NCBI GenBank assembly: GCA_020796225.1
Contig: CM036754.1
Location: forward strand, 67,014,000 to 67,077,999
DNA: 64,000 bases
Direction of reading: 5' to 3'
From: Arion vulgaris
Taxonomy: Eukaryota > Mollusca > Gastropoda > Stylommatophora > Arionidae
Shown here: positions 22,801 to 37,500 of the stretch, in pieces
Position numbering within the stretch: position 1 is the first letter of the stretch
How the letters are laid out: every line of letters starts with the position of its first letter
Position numbers and translations under genes: made by a program
Notes under the pieces: generated by a model
Seen by the model: the letters and a program-made list of their open reading frames with translations, nothing else
Told to the model about the DNA's origin: nothing
Databases searched by the model: none

Positions 22801-25800
22801 ACAAGAGGGTTGTGAGTTCAATCCCACACGTGACATTCTACATGTGAGGAAACGAATTGGTCCTCCTACCTCCTGTACACTAGGAGCTAGAAATGTGAAG
22901 TGACAGGCACTTAATGCCCTAAGGTCTAAAACAGCTACGCTCAGGAGGAAAAATAATAAGAGAGGCCAGTGGGGCCTAGGCAAAAACCACAAGTAGTTTG
23001 ACAATGGAGGTTCAGGTGGTTACGGAGGAGGTGAAATGGTTGGCATCTTATCTTTTCTTCTTCTTCGTTGTCTTTACGACCAATTTTAATCACTCTTTGT
23101 GATATGTTTGATCTTTGCCAAGAACGTGTATACGTTGCACATTGGTTTGGTAGGCCCTAAACACATAGACTTCTACATGTTTAGGACATGTGCATCCGAT
23201 TTCAGCCAAACCCCTTAGTCGCCTCTTACGACATGTCTGGCAGGTAACAGTGGTTCTATTCTTTACACCCCAAATTTGGATTCCGGTAACCACTCGTGGC
23301 GTTGGCATCTTATAACTACTCTTGTGTTTTCATACTCGGTGACTCCATGAGCATGATTCATAAAGGTGAATCAGGAATGGTGAGACGCAACTGGGTGGAG
23401 GTACTAGTACAGACAATGATCAGAGAAATCACTTTCATTTTTGTCCCTGGGCAAGCAGGAGTTAGGGGTAATGAACGAGCTGATAGATTGGCTGGCTTGG
23501 CAACAATATCAGAGAGAACTGCCTTGGATCAGAATGACATTCTTCATGCACTGAGTCTTTCTCAACAGAGGAGTTTCAGGATTGTGAATCCCACTCGCTG
23601 ACCAGATTGAGAGAGATGGGTGTCAATATTGGTGCTGCCGAAAAGAACGACATACTAAATATGAAAGAGATTGATTAATCAACATCGAACTGGCGTGTTG
23701 GGCCACTGGACGCTGTTGGATTTGCTGAGGTGGAGATTGGAGCATCTATGGACATGTCCGGAGTGCTATGATGATAGTCCTCATATAACTGATAACTGAA
23801 GTCTACGACAAATGTGATATGCAGTTTCTACAATCTTACACAGAGATGCATATTGCTCTATACAAGATATTAGGAGCCTGAAATCTCCAACAGTTTGTAG
23901 CCTTCACAGTACACTCTGAAAGATCACTGTGTGTTTGTCATATCCTCATCCCATCTTTAAAATTGTCTTCCTAATAAAGAGATGAGTTGATTCTGTGAAT
24001 CCAGATGTCAGCAGGAGAGATCCTTGTGGTTGCTCGGCCAGGTTTGAGTCTAGTGACTGAATAAGGGACATGATTGTTGGATGTATCTGTGCTCACCTCA
24101 CATTTCAAAAGTACTTGGTCTGTTTTCCATATGCAGTGGTTGAGCTATCTCTCAGAGATCCCTGATATCAAAAATTGGTGGGATCGAATTCCTAGTCTTA
24201 TCGGAGACAAGACAACAAAAAGTAGGTTGTGTGTTTAAGTTGAGGATGGAAAAGAACCCTTGGCAGTTGAAATTCGATAATAGTACGTTGAAAAGCCGCT
24301 GCCCAGGCTAAATTCCAAATAAAAATTGTTTAATAAAATTTTCATCATCCTCAAAATTAAATTGGGCACTCTCGCCTGTGACAGCCGCAGTAGTGTAGTT
24401 GTTAGTGAATTTGCTTCTGGGCTAGTGGTCTGGGTTCAATTTCCAAGTATGCGTGGAATATTTTTCCAACCGTACCAGCTCTCAGATCGACCAACCTTAA
24501 TTGGGTACTAGGAAAAGTCCTGGAAGTAAAGGCGGCCGGAGGGATGTTGATCACATCAGCCATTGTGTGCCGAATGTCAATGAAAAATATGGACCTAACA
24601 CCTATTATCCAATATACCTTGTGGCATAAAAAGGGTTTCTTTACCCTCGCCTTTGCTATGAAGTTGGCACACTACTGTTGAGATCTTCCTGTGTATGAAA
24701 TTGATCTGAGGACACATGCTTATATACTACCAAAGTGCACAACTGATGATGGTTCTATCAATCAATGAATAAATAAACCATGTTGATCTCAGAGATATAT
24801 AAACTAATCAAGTACTAACCATCTAAGTTTGTAAGCATGAACACTGTATCCAGATCAACATCTAGTCGCTTGCCCAGTTTCTCTACAATCTCAGAGTCGT
24901 TGACAGGATAGACAGCAACATGGTCTCCAGTTTCATATCTGTTCAGAACAAAAACCCACACAAATTCACTGATCAATAAGTTTTTAGACTAATTTTGTGT
25001 CTTCTGGAAAACTAGAGTGTGTATTCAAATGGCATTAGCACAGTGTATGTAACAATCTGCTGGAGGAGTTGAATTGTTGGGGAGTTGAAGATGGATAAGG
25101 GGGATATTCTTCGTCTCTTCGCGATTGTCTGTTGGATGAGGACACTAAAATCGATGTTGAATCTATCAAGCGATTTAAGCAGTTTGGAGTTACCCGTTGT
25201 TCAAGTCGAACTGGATGTCTGAGAGGCAGAGTGAGAGGTGTGTTTAATCAGAGAGCCACAGGAACCATCAGTATGCATACTCTTCGATATCTGTTGGGGA
25301 GACTGAGCACCTATGAGTCTGCCCGGAGTGCAATGACGTCAGTTTAGTAACCAATAACCAATGTAACAATCATTTCTCTAAGCATGGGACAAACCAGAAA
25401 CCGATATTTCTGTTCATGTGCAGGTTGGAAGCCTGTGATTGGCCTCTCAGTGCCAACGCATTTTAAAAATGGAAGTGAAAATGCAGCAAAATATTCTTTC
25501 ACTGATTTAAGTTTTCATCTAGGAAAAACTGGCTCTGAAACTTTTGAAATACTGCAATCAGCTTTTGAAGAGTCCTGTCTAAGTTGATCAAAGATATTTG
25601 AGTGGTATTTCTCATTTCCAAAGTGGCTGCCAACCGTTTGAAAGTGATCCACATCAAGACAAATAATCCACCTCCCACATTGTCCAGGATGTATCCTGTG
25701 TGGAAGAACTCATACGCACTGATCCAAGTCCAACAATCAGAGAGGTTGCAGAAGATGATGTCATTTGTTTTTTACATATTTGTCAGAAAATTCTTATTGA

Positions 25801-26782
25801 AGCTTTCAAAATGAGATGGGTGACAGTAAAATTCATGACTTGTCTCTTGACAGTGGAGTAGAAACAACTTTTTGTTTCGAATACCATTGGTGAAGAAAGC
25901 TAAAATAATTAATGAATATTTGTTTATTAAATGTAAATATATGTCAATTGAGGTATGTATATTTAGAAGAAACACCCGTATAGTGAGTTGTCATATATAC
26001 CTGATCTTTGATTCAGAGATATCCAATTCCACATGCATACATGAGCGATCACCTCCATTGTGGAGCTCTCTGTTGACCAGAACTGGAGCCAGGTAGGGAT
26101 TTTTCACATCATATGGTCTGAAAGAAGAAATCTTGATAAATGACATTTAGAAGATGGTTTGACCAAGAATAGAGATTTCTTTAGTATTCTACATGAGAAC
26201 ATGAGGATACAAAGTTAGAGGTGTTAGTTCCCAAAAATGTTGGTTTAGATGTAGTTGAAGAGACACTAAATAAGTTCAGCATGACTTGAACTCAAAACTT
26301 TGATTGATGCGCATCTTATGAAGTAAACACAACTATACTTATCTTCTCTCTTCAACATTTACTCACAGAAGCAGTAAAGGAAATAAATAGAAGAGATTTA
26401 TTTTATGACACCATTTTTAACACTCCACCAATGCCGGTTCAAGCATGGATGAAAAAGGAGGAGGATTTCTGCCTGAGGCTAGCTACCTCATCACAAGAAA
26501 TTTTGAGAGCTACAGAAACTAATAAGAACTGTTGTAAAAAGGAGAACATGGAGATATGTTGGGGATACCTTGAGAAGAAATGATCAAAGAATACCAAAGC
26601 AGACATTGAAGTGGGAGGCAAAGAGTTCAAGAAAGAGAGGATGCCCTAAAGGAAACCTAACTACAGACTTTGCTGAGAGAGGCAAGAAATATCGGACTCA
26701 ATTCCATGGAAAAGAGTGAGCTGCACAGGACAGAGGTATGGTAAAATTACTTGCAGGCCCTATGTAACATATAACGGTACGA

Positions 26783-26849
<67 letters not shown>

Positions 26850-28486
26850 CACAATTTGGGCGCTTTTTTAACAGATATGACTGGACTGTGCTGTTGTAAG
26901 CAGATCCCTAGATGATCTAGCTTATGTGGACATCTGTAGAACATATTCTCATTGTAAGCTTTATTAATACTAGAAGAGTGGGTCAAGGAATGCATAATGG
27001 AAATAATGAAGATCTACAAAGTGTGTTATGTGTCTGGCTCTGCATCCAGCAGAGACTGCTTCCAGAGTTGGCTAGTCTTTCTTAGGAAGGACAAATAATG
27101 AAAATTAGTAGCCTGCTGATTATCTATAGAACATACAAGCCAACCCTACATCTCAGAGGTGTAGACGGTATGAGTGGATGTCGTCTATAGAAGTTTCTAA
27201 CCTCCAGCGCTACATGGATATACTGTCCTGGTCATGCGGGTGTTTACGGTAATGAGAGGCGGACAGGCTTGCATCAACAGCATCGATTGTTGGGGAGTTG
27301 AAGATGGATAAGGGGATATTCTTCGGTCTCTTCGAGACTCTCTGTTGGATGAGGACACTAATATCGATGTTGAATCGATCAAGCGATTTAAGCAGTTTGG
27401 AGTTACCCGTTGTTCAAGTCGAACTGGATGCCTGAGAGGCAGAGTGAGAGGTATGTTTAATCAGCGAGCCACAGGAACCATCAGTATGCATACTCTTCTA
27501 TATCTGTTGGGGAGACTGAACACCTATGGGTCTGCCCGGAGTGCAATGACGTCAGTTTAGTAACCAATAACCAATAACCAGACTGGAAACCTTTTACTGC
27601 GAAGTCAAAGTCTAATGGGGCTCTGGCGTGCCCATGGGGAAGGACTCTCTTAGGTGAATTTTTTTGGAAGGGGTGTCCTACATAAGGGAGGATGGGAAGA
27701 AGAAAGCAACCCGAATAAAAGTATGCATGATGTGCTATCCTACAGGTCTGTAGGCACTTAACTAGCACAACAAACTCACGCTTTAAAGCACAAATCACAT
27801 ACCAAACACAAAGAGTAATTTAACAAGTAGTTGATAAAGAGCAAACAATGAATAAGAAGAATACATGAGACAATAATAGAATCTCCTTGTAATCTTCTTC
27901 ATTGTGTCTTGATTATGAGTTAGTAATGACCCCAAGATATTCACGTTTTCTAACACTTTCAACCAGTATTATAAATAGAAATATTCAATGAATTACTAAT
28001 GAGAACATGGCATGAGATAACTCAATTATAGACAATACATAACAATCAAATAACTCTGTTAAGGTTTCTGGTTGGGCAGTGTGCAGAGATGATCTGTGCT
28101 GGTACAGCTAGCATGTATGTCTACATCATGTCTTCTTCTTCAAACGCTCCCTATCGACCACTTGTTAACCACTCTTTGTGATTTGTATGTGATCCGAGCC
28201 TAAGAGAGATTGTACATTGAGAAAGTTATGCGCCTACCAGTAGACCAGCACATCCAATTTCTGCGACACTTTTTATTTACTAGGTAGCTTCCCTAGGCCC
28301 CTACCTCAGTCACCTCTTACAACATGCATTGTAGGTCGCAGTGTTGCTATTCTTTGCTCCTCTTGCAAGCTCTGTCTACATCCCGTGATTAGCAAACAAA
28401 AGAAAAAGTATGGTACTGTAATCCACACTTTAAAAATAGTGAAAAATACGATAGACAATAAATTAATACTGACAACTTAAGTAAAA

Positions 28487-28528
<42 letters not shown>

Positions 28529-31500
28529 AAGGGAAAATACAACCAAGCTACTTACGGTTTCTGATTTGCAAATGAACCAACTCTAGCGACCTCTCCAGTA
28601 AATATCTTTTCCTTGGGGAAGTCTTCAGAGACTGGTGTCAGGGCATACTGCCTTGTACTGTGGATATAATACAGAACATTGATACTAACTACAGAATATC
28701 AACATCTTCTACTTCTTCATTTTGATGAACTATCATGTTAAATCATCAAGCTTTTTATCATGATGAAATATTCAGCCTTTACTGGGTTCAGAAAACACTA
28801 CTGTCAAAAAAAAAAAATGCTTCGATTTGTTCCAGTTGTAGCTGATAGCAATATCTTGATGATATACCTGTCTCTGATGTCCATATTTGTAACATTTGCA
28901 TTGATGTGTCCCACTATAGTTGACACTACATGTCTGATAGTAATTTCACTATCCATCACCTGTAAAGCCCTTCATATGATGACATACCTGTCTCTGATGT
29001 CCATATTTGTAACATTTGCATTGATGTGTCCCACTATAGTTGACACTACAGGTCTGATAGTAATTTCACTATCCATCACCTGTAAAGCCCTTCATATGAT
29101 GACATACCTGTCTCTGATGTCCATATTTGTAACATTTGCATTGATGTGTCCCACTATAGTTGACACTACATGTCTGATAGTAATTTCACTATCCATCACC
29201 TGTAAAGCCCTTCATATGATGACATACCTGTCTCTATGTCCATATTTGTAACATTTGCATTGATGTGTCCCACTATAGTTGACACTACATGTCTGATAGT
29301 AATTTCACTATCCATCACCTGTAAAGCCCTTCATATGATGACATACCTGTCTCTATGTCCACTTTACATTTGACATTTGCATTTTGTCCCATAAGTTGAC
29401 ACTACATGTCTGATAGTAATATCACTATCCATCACCTGTAAAGCCCTTCATATGATGACATACCTGTCTCTGATGTCCATATTTGTAACATTTGCATTGA
29501 TGTGTCCCATTATAGTTGACACTACATGTCTGATAGTAATATCACTATCCATCACCTGTAAAGCCTTCATTGATGACATACCTGTCTCTGATGTCCATAT
29601 TTTAACATTTGCATTGATGTGTCCCACTATAGTTGACACTACATGTCTGATAGTAATATCACTATCCATCACCGAAGCCCTTCTTTGATGACATACCTGT
29701 CTCTGATGTCCATATTTGTAACATTTGCATTGATGTTCCACTATAGTTGACACTACATGTCTGATAGTAATTTCACTATCCATCACCTGTAAAGCCCTTC
29801 ATATGATGACATACCTGTCTCTATGTCCATATTTGTAACATTTGCATTGATGTGTCCCACTATAGTTGACACTACATGTCTGATAGTAATTTCACTATCC
29901 ATCACCTGTAAAGCCCTTCATATGATGACATACCTGTCTCTATGTCCATATTTGTAACATTTGCATTGATGTGTCCCACTATAGTTGACACTACATGTCT
30001 GATAGTAATATCACTATCCATCACCTGTAAAGCCTTCATATGATGACATACCTGTCTCTGATGTCCATATTTGTAACATTTGCATTGATGTGTCCCACTA
30101 TAGTTGACACTACATGTCTGATAGTAATATCACTATCCATCACCTGTAAAGCCCTTCATATGATGACATACCTGTCTCTGATGTCCATATTTGTAACATT
30201 TGCATTGATGTGTCCCACTATAGTTGACACTACATGTCTGATAGTAATTTCACTATCCATCACCTGTAAAGCCTTTCATATGATGACATACCTGTCTCTG
30301 ATGTCCATATTTGTAACATTTGCATTGATGTGTCCCACTATAGTTGACACTACATGTCTGATAGTAATTTCACTATCCATCACCTGTAAAGCCTTTCATA
30401 TGATGACATACCTGTCTCTGATGTCCATATTTGTAACATTTGCATTGATGTGTCCCACTATAGTTGACACTACATGTCTGATAGTAATTTCACTATCCAT
30501 CACCTGTAAAGCCCTTCATATGATGACATACCTGTCTCTGATGTCCATATTTGTAACATTTGCATTGATGTGTCCCACTATAGTTGACACTACATGTCTG
30601 ATAGTAATTTCACTATCCATCACCTGTAAAGCCCTTCATATGATGACATACCTGTCTCTGATGTCCATATTTGTAACATTTGCATTGATGTGTCCCACTA
30701 TAGTTGACACTACATGTCTGATAGTAATTTCACTATCCATCACCTGTAAAGCCTTTCATATGATGACATACCTGTCTCTGATGTCCATATTTGTAACATT
30801 TGCATTGATGTGTCCCACTATAGTTGACACTACATGTCTGATAGTAATTTCACTATCCATCACCTGTAAAGCCCTTCATATGATGACATACCTGTCTCTG
30901 ATGTCCATATTTGTAACATTTGCATTGATGTGTCCCACTATAGTTGACACTACATGTCTGATAGTAATTTCACTATCCATCACCTGTAAAGCCTTTCATA
31001 TGATGACATACCTGTCTCTGATGTCCATATTTGTAACATTTGCATTGATGTGTCCCACTATAGTTGACACTACATGTCTGATAGTAATTTCACTATCCAT
31101 CACCTGTAAAGCCTTTCATATGATGACATACCTGTCTCTGATGTCCATATTTGTAACATTTGCATTGATGTGTCCCACTATAGTTGACACTACATGTCTG
31201 ATAGTAATTTCACTAACCATCACCTGTAAAGCCCTTCATATGATGACATACCTGTCTCTGATGTCCATATTTGTAACATTTGCATTGATGTGTCCCACTA
31301 TAGTTGACACTACATGTCTGATAGTAATTTCACTATCCATCACCTGTAAAGCCTTTCATATGATGACATACCTGTCTCTGATGTCCATATTTGTAACATT
31401 TGCATTGATGTGTCCCATTATAGTTGACACTACATGTCTGATAGTAATTTCACTAACCATCACCTGTAGAGCCCTTCATATGATGACATACCTGTCTCTG

Positions 31501-34500
31501 ATGTCCATATTTGTAACATTTGCATTGATGTGTCCCACTATAGTTGACACTACATGTCTGATAGTAATTTCACTATCCATCACCTGTAAAGCCTTTCATA
31601 TGATGACATACCTGTCTCTGATGTCCATATTTGTAACATTTGCATTGATGTGTCCCACTATAGTTGACACTACATGTCTGATAGTAATTTCACTATCCAT
31701 CACCTGTAAAGCCTTTCATATGATGACATACCTGTCTCTGATGTCCATATTTGTAACATTTGCATTGATGTGTCCCACTATAGTTGACACTACATGTCCG
31801 ATAGTAATTTCACTAACCATCACCTGTAGCGCCCTTCATTAGTCACAATGAACATATCTAAAGAATTGTTTTTCAAATCTACCAATCAAATTACTTACTT
31901 GACATTTTCCCCTGTAGCTTCTACACCAAAGTGTGTACAAACAGCCGGCCAGAACTTTTCCTTCCAGGTCACAAAATCCTCTTCAATACTGAAGAAAAAA
32001 ACATTTTTATTGAATGCTAATAATGTTTGAAACAACAACAACACTTGCTATTTATCATCTATTTTTATTTTGCACATGCACAATACAAGCTCCTGAATTC
32101 ATTATCATCAAATAGTTTGTCCTGAGCAGAACTTTGTCACGCTAACAGTCCTTTGGAATTTCTCTTTCATAGGCCAGATGTCCCACCTGTATAGTCTTCT
32201 TCTTCTTCTCTTCCACCATTTACTTCTTTATAGAAGTGTTGGGGTGAAACGTAGTGATCTTGTGTGTGCCTGTTTTAAGGCACTTTGTAAGCTGATATTC
32301 ATGTTCGTAAGGCTGTTCTTGATGCCGTCGCCCAACTTTGCGTGGTCTTCCTCTTGCCTTGTACTCATTATACTTTTTCTGTGGGGCTCTCTGTGGTAGG
32401 CGATACCAGGGCATTCTGGTCAGGTTTTTAGTCGAATTCTGCAGCCCTAGTACCGCCACATGATGTTTCTCTTGTAAAAAAATGGTAAGATGTAAGAATA
32501 GTCATCGTGCTGTATAGTCATCATGCTCAAATCATCAGTTACACTCTGAATCCATCTTCTGTGTGGTCTTCCTCTTTGCCATGAAGCCTCCTTCCATAAT
32601 GGTCTTCCTCAACCCTAGTGTCTTTTTATATGTCCAAAATACTTCAATTTTCTCATTCTTATTTGTAGCAGCCAGTTTTCTTTGATTTTGAGTTCCATCT
32701 GGATAGATCTCGTATTTTCTCTCTTCTCTGTCCATGATATATGGAAAGACTCTTCGGTAACACATATATTCAAAAGCCCATTTTGTCCACTACTTTATGT
32801 TTGAATAATGTTTCCCACCCATACATTTCCACTGGGAATAAGCATGCTCTTAGTATTTTGATCTTAGTAATCTGATATCCAATTACAACAGACTAATACA
32901 TCATACATATCTTCAACACTTATTGACTTTGATAAATACATGATCTGTCTCCTTTATATTGTTCTTAATATTGTAATATTCTTAGCATTCATTGAATATT
33001 TACTTATCACTATCTACTAGACCAGCGCTGTTCAACGCTTTGGCCACGCACACCATGGCTATACATTTCTGCTGCCCTAAACGCTGGCTTTATCATACAA
33101 ATTTTAAGGTAAAAAAACGCAACAATTTCTGAATAACAGAATGTTTAATTGTTTTTTCATTCTACATTCCCCTAATCCAATTCCTTGCTTTTTCATTGAA
33201 GAACCTGTTGGCTTCATCTCTAAACTCATCCCCTTTAAACAAATAACATATCTGAGCTGAATCTTTGACAGACCGACAGCCACATGATAGTAACTTCAAG
33301 GAGTGGATTGGCTCTATCAGTTCAGAGAAGTAACAGTGTATTCTTTATCAGAAATCTGATTTATTCTTCTAAATTTATATTATATCTTAATCTGCACTAA
33401 CTACGAAATGTGAGAAACATTTGTTAATTTGTATCATTTGTCACTTAAAAATATGGTTAAACAACAATGGAACTGTATTTTAAATTCTGAATGAGAGGAT
33501 TATTATTGTTTTATTGAATGCAAATGAACATCCTTGTGTTTATTGTGTAATGTTATACAATCTATTTGTTTTAAAAAAAAAGTAATATAGAGACATTTAT
33601 TCACTAATCATGATGGAAAGTAACTTCACACTATGTAAAATATAAGGACAATACTTACAAAAAAAATGAAATGTCAGGATTATAAGTTAGGATTATGTTT
33701 TCCTGTTATATATTTGTTTTACTTTTACTATTAACATCACCTTATTTCTATTGTTATTGTGCGTATTATTACTGCAATCGCCGCTTGGGGCCTACACCTC
33801 CCCATTAGTCAGATGGGCAACAGTATACAAAAACATTGGACAGCACTGTACTAGACTAACATATTTACACCCTCTACAGTTAGATAACTTTCAACCATTA
33901 ACACCGTAGATTAAGATCTATCGGGCCTGTGTAATTAACTTGTTACTATATGGCTCAGAAATATTGACAACTTACTCAAGACAAGCGAGGAGAAATAACA
34001 CATCTTTCCCAATCGCTGTCTATGCAAGATTATGAGCATCTGGTGGTATGACAAGATAACCAACTCTGAAGTACCACAACATGCAAACTTGTCCATTATG
34101 GGTATGCTCAGCAGTAGAAAACTATGATGGCTAGGACATGTAAGAAGAATGAATAATAACTCCCTAACAGGAGCTGTTCTGTGAACTTTCGGAAGGGATG
34201 AGGTTCCAAGGCAGAACTTATGCTCATATAATAAGGATAGCTGTAAGGCCTCAATGCAGGACTTTTCTATCGGTCCCAACAAATGAGAAAAACTAGCTGA
34301 TGACCGAACTATATGGAAAACAACATTAGGCAAAAGTGCAGAATTTTTAAAGAGATACCTTGAGGGCAAATGAAACCATTGCAAACTCAGAAGCCGTCAG
34401 AGCTACACACTTGCCAATTGATCGTTTGTAAAGACAGAAAATGCCATACAGTTAGATAGCTCTACTTACTTAGCATCATCATCTCCTAGGCCCAACTCAA

Positions 34501-37500
34501 AGACTCTCTGTGCTCCGAGCTCCTCCAGTCTCTTGTCCACATATATCCCCATAGAATTGTAGTGTTCATATGTTTTGTTACCTAATCCGAAAACCTGAAA
34601 CGTTGACGCAACAGAAAAATAGTGACACTATGTTACTCAAGAACACAATATAAAGTTCGCAAAATATTCAAAGGTAACCTACAATCAGACTAAGCATAAT
34701 CATATTTTCTAAGAGAAGTCAGTTATTCTCTACAAATGTACAAGTCATCATCATCATCATGATGTTTCACGCTGGCTGTCACAAACAAATCATAGATCTC
34801 AGTAGATACATGTCTGTTCTGATAGTATTAATTTTTTCTAGTATTAGATAAAGTGTGACATTTATAAGTGTCTGCAACATTTTGGGAATAAATACCCCAA
34901 AAATATAATATTAAAGATATTTACAACAAGGACATCATTGTGTATTGCCTAGTGGCATTGAAAACAAATCTTCTACACAAAACCTTGTTTTCTAGAATCT
35001 CGGTGCTAGAGAAACTTGTCGCTGATAGTCATCTGCAAATATACTCTGAAATCTGCCATCTCTTGGACACAAGTCTTGGTTGCTATGACTATGGTTACCT
35101 AGACTTGCATGTCTAAATTTATACTGTATTATTTTCTAAGGTTATGTCCGTTATTGGTGGGATGATCCTATATTTGAGTTTCACAATGTTGTCTTTCTCA
35201 TTATTTGTCAACAATGCGGTATGACTTACAAAGGTGAAACTGGCAAGATGTTTGGTGATAATTTATGCCAACACTTGCACAATATATGTAATCTCTTTTT
35301 GACTACTGTAGTCACCCACTTTAACAGCACTTCTTTTTCTTCTGGGCATGCCAACTATGAATTCAGGCCACCTAGTATGGTGTACCTGACTGATTTTTGC
35401 GTGATGGCCTGCTTTCCTTATTATCAGTGTCCCCTGCCATACAGGTGTGTCTTCTCCGACTTCAGAGGTATAATAGCACTGATCATCTATTATCTTGGGG
35501 ACATCCAGATCACAGACATCCGATCGTGTTCAGCTGACAATCAGAGTTGATTTGGTACACTCTTTATTGACAATTACATAATCCTGTTAGTCACTAGAGA
35601 CAATGGATGTAGCATCCAAAAAAGAGAAGAGGGTAAATTGTGTATGAGTTGATGCTTTCTCAAGGCATGAGTTATATATTGATGATTAAGGAAATCACTT
35701 AGTATAATTCTTCTTCTTCGAACACTCCATATCAACCACTTGTTAACCAGTCTTTGTGATTTGTATGTGATCCGAGCCTAAGAATGATTGTATGTTGTGC
35801 CAGTTATGCACCTACAAATAGACCAGCACATCCGATTTCTGGGATGATTTTTATTTACCAGGGTAGCTTCCCTAGGTCACAGTAGTACTATTCTTTGCTC
35901 CCCTTGAGAGACCTGGCAACACACAGGCGACTTAGTATAATGAGACACCATATGGAATTTTCTGTAAATTGATGCTTTCTCCTGGTATGATTTATGTAAA
36001 CAAACTGCCAGAGTCTGACTTTCTCAGTTTCAAAGTCTTGTTTTCATCTAAACCTGTCCTTGACAAGCTATATATTCCTTAGATATGAGAAAATTTACTT
36101 ACCGCAAACTTGATTCCAGAAAAGTCCCCGTTTCCATTGGTGAGAAACTCATGAAACTCTTGGGCATTGTCTGTGGGGTCTCCTTCTCCATATGTGGCCA
36201 TACAGAAAATAACCAAACTATTGTCTATCTCAGTCAGCTTAGCCAGGTCTTCCTGTTAAGTAACAGAGTTAGAAAATGTCACAATGTTATTACTCTGTGG
36301 TAGGGAGATTGTGGGAGATTCTCCACATACACCAACAAGGTGAAACCAACACATGTCTGGGGCTGTTGTCAAGTGATTACTATCAACAAACTGCTCAGTA
36401 ATTTGGTCATTAGTTTCAGTTGAGGATGGACAAGAGAGGACAAATCTAGGATGGTATGACAATATCAGCAATGGATAGACAAGAGAAGACAAATCTATTT
36501 GACCATGTCAATCAGTGATAGTGTCACAACTAGTTATTGTATACCTGGATCTAATTGTTAGGTCAGAAATGTGTTGACATTGATAACAAGAAAAGCTAAA
36601 ACAACATAGATCTGTAATTTGCATCTAATATTTTAATAGTACTAAAATAATAGTAGTGACAGCTGCAGCACTGGTGATAATGGACATATTTACTGATATT
36701 GCAATTTCTGTAATGAATACACCAACCTCAGCAACAAATTTGCATAGAACAGGATATATTGAAACTCAAAAGTTAGAACAACTGATTCAATTGACCAGTT
36801 TGGCTGAAATCCTGAAATCTGATGCATGTGTCCTAAACGTATGAAGCCTTGCGTTTAGGGGCCTACCAAACCAATGTGCTGCACATTCTTGGCAAAGATC
36901 AAATATATCACAAAGAGTGATTAACATTGGTCATAAAGAACGAATGCATGGAAGAAGAAGAATTGACTGAGTGTGAAACATATAGTAGTCACTTTGTTCT
37001 AGTAAAAATACAAAATTACTAGTTATATGAGGACTAGTATCATAGCACTCTGGACATGTCCATATGGTGCTTTGATTCCCACCTCAACAAATTCAGCAGC
37101 GTCCTGCAGTCCAACATGCCAGTTCAATGTTTATTAATCAATATTTTTACATATTTGGTATGTGGTTCTTTTTGGGCTGTACCAATATTTACACTCATCT
37201 CTCTCTCAATCTGGTCAGCGAGTGGGATTCACAACCCTGAAACTCATCCGTTCTGAAAGACTCAATGTGTTAAGAATGTCTTTTGGTCACACAGCTCCCT
37301 CTGATATTGTAGCCATGCCAGGCAATCTATCAGCTCGTTCATTACCTCTGACTCCTGCACGCCTGGAGACAAAAACGAAGATGATTTCTCTTATACTTGT
37401 CTTTACCAGTACTTCCACCTAATTTCTTCTCAACATTTCTGTTTTGACTTTACGAACCATACTCATGGAATCCAAACAAACTATGGGATTGTCTAAGAAA

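Noticed and set aside
30040..31842. 600-codon plus-strand ORF of hydrophobic 40-residue repeats, looking like a multi-pass membrane protein
   Set aside because: It is the 120-bp tandem array read in one frame; the period is a multiple of three, the left half of the array breaks the frame, and it lies antisense in a POR intron with no promoter, splice or family evidence.
28856..31842. CRISPR-like array
   Set aside because: The units are contiguous 120-bp repeats without unique spacers, in a eukaryotic intron.
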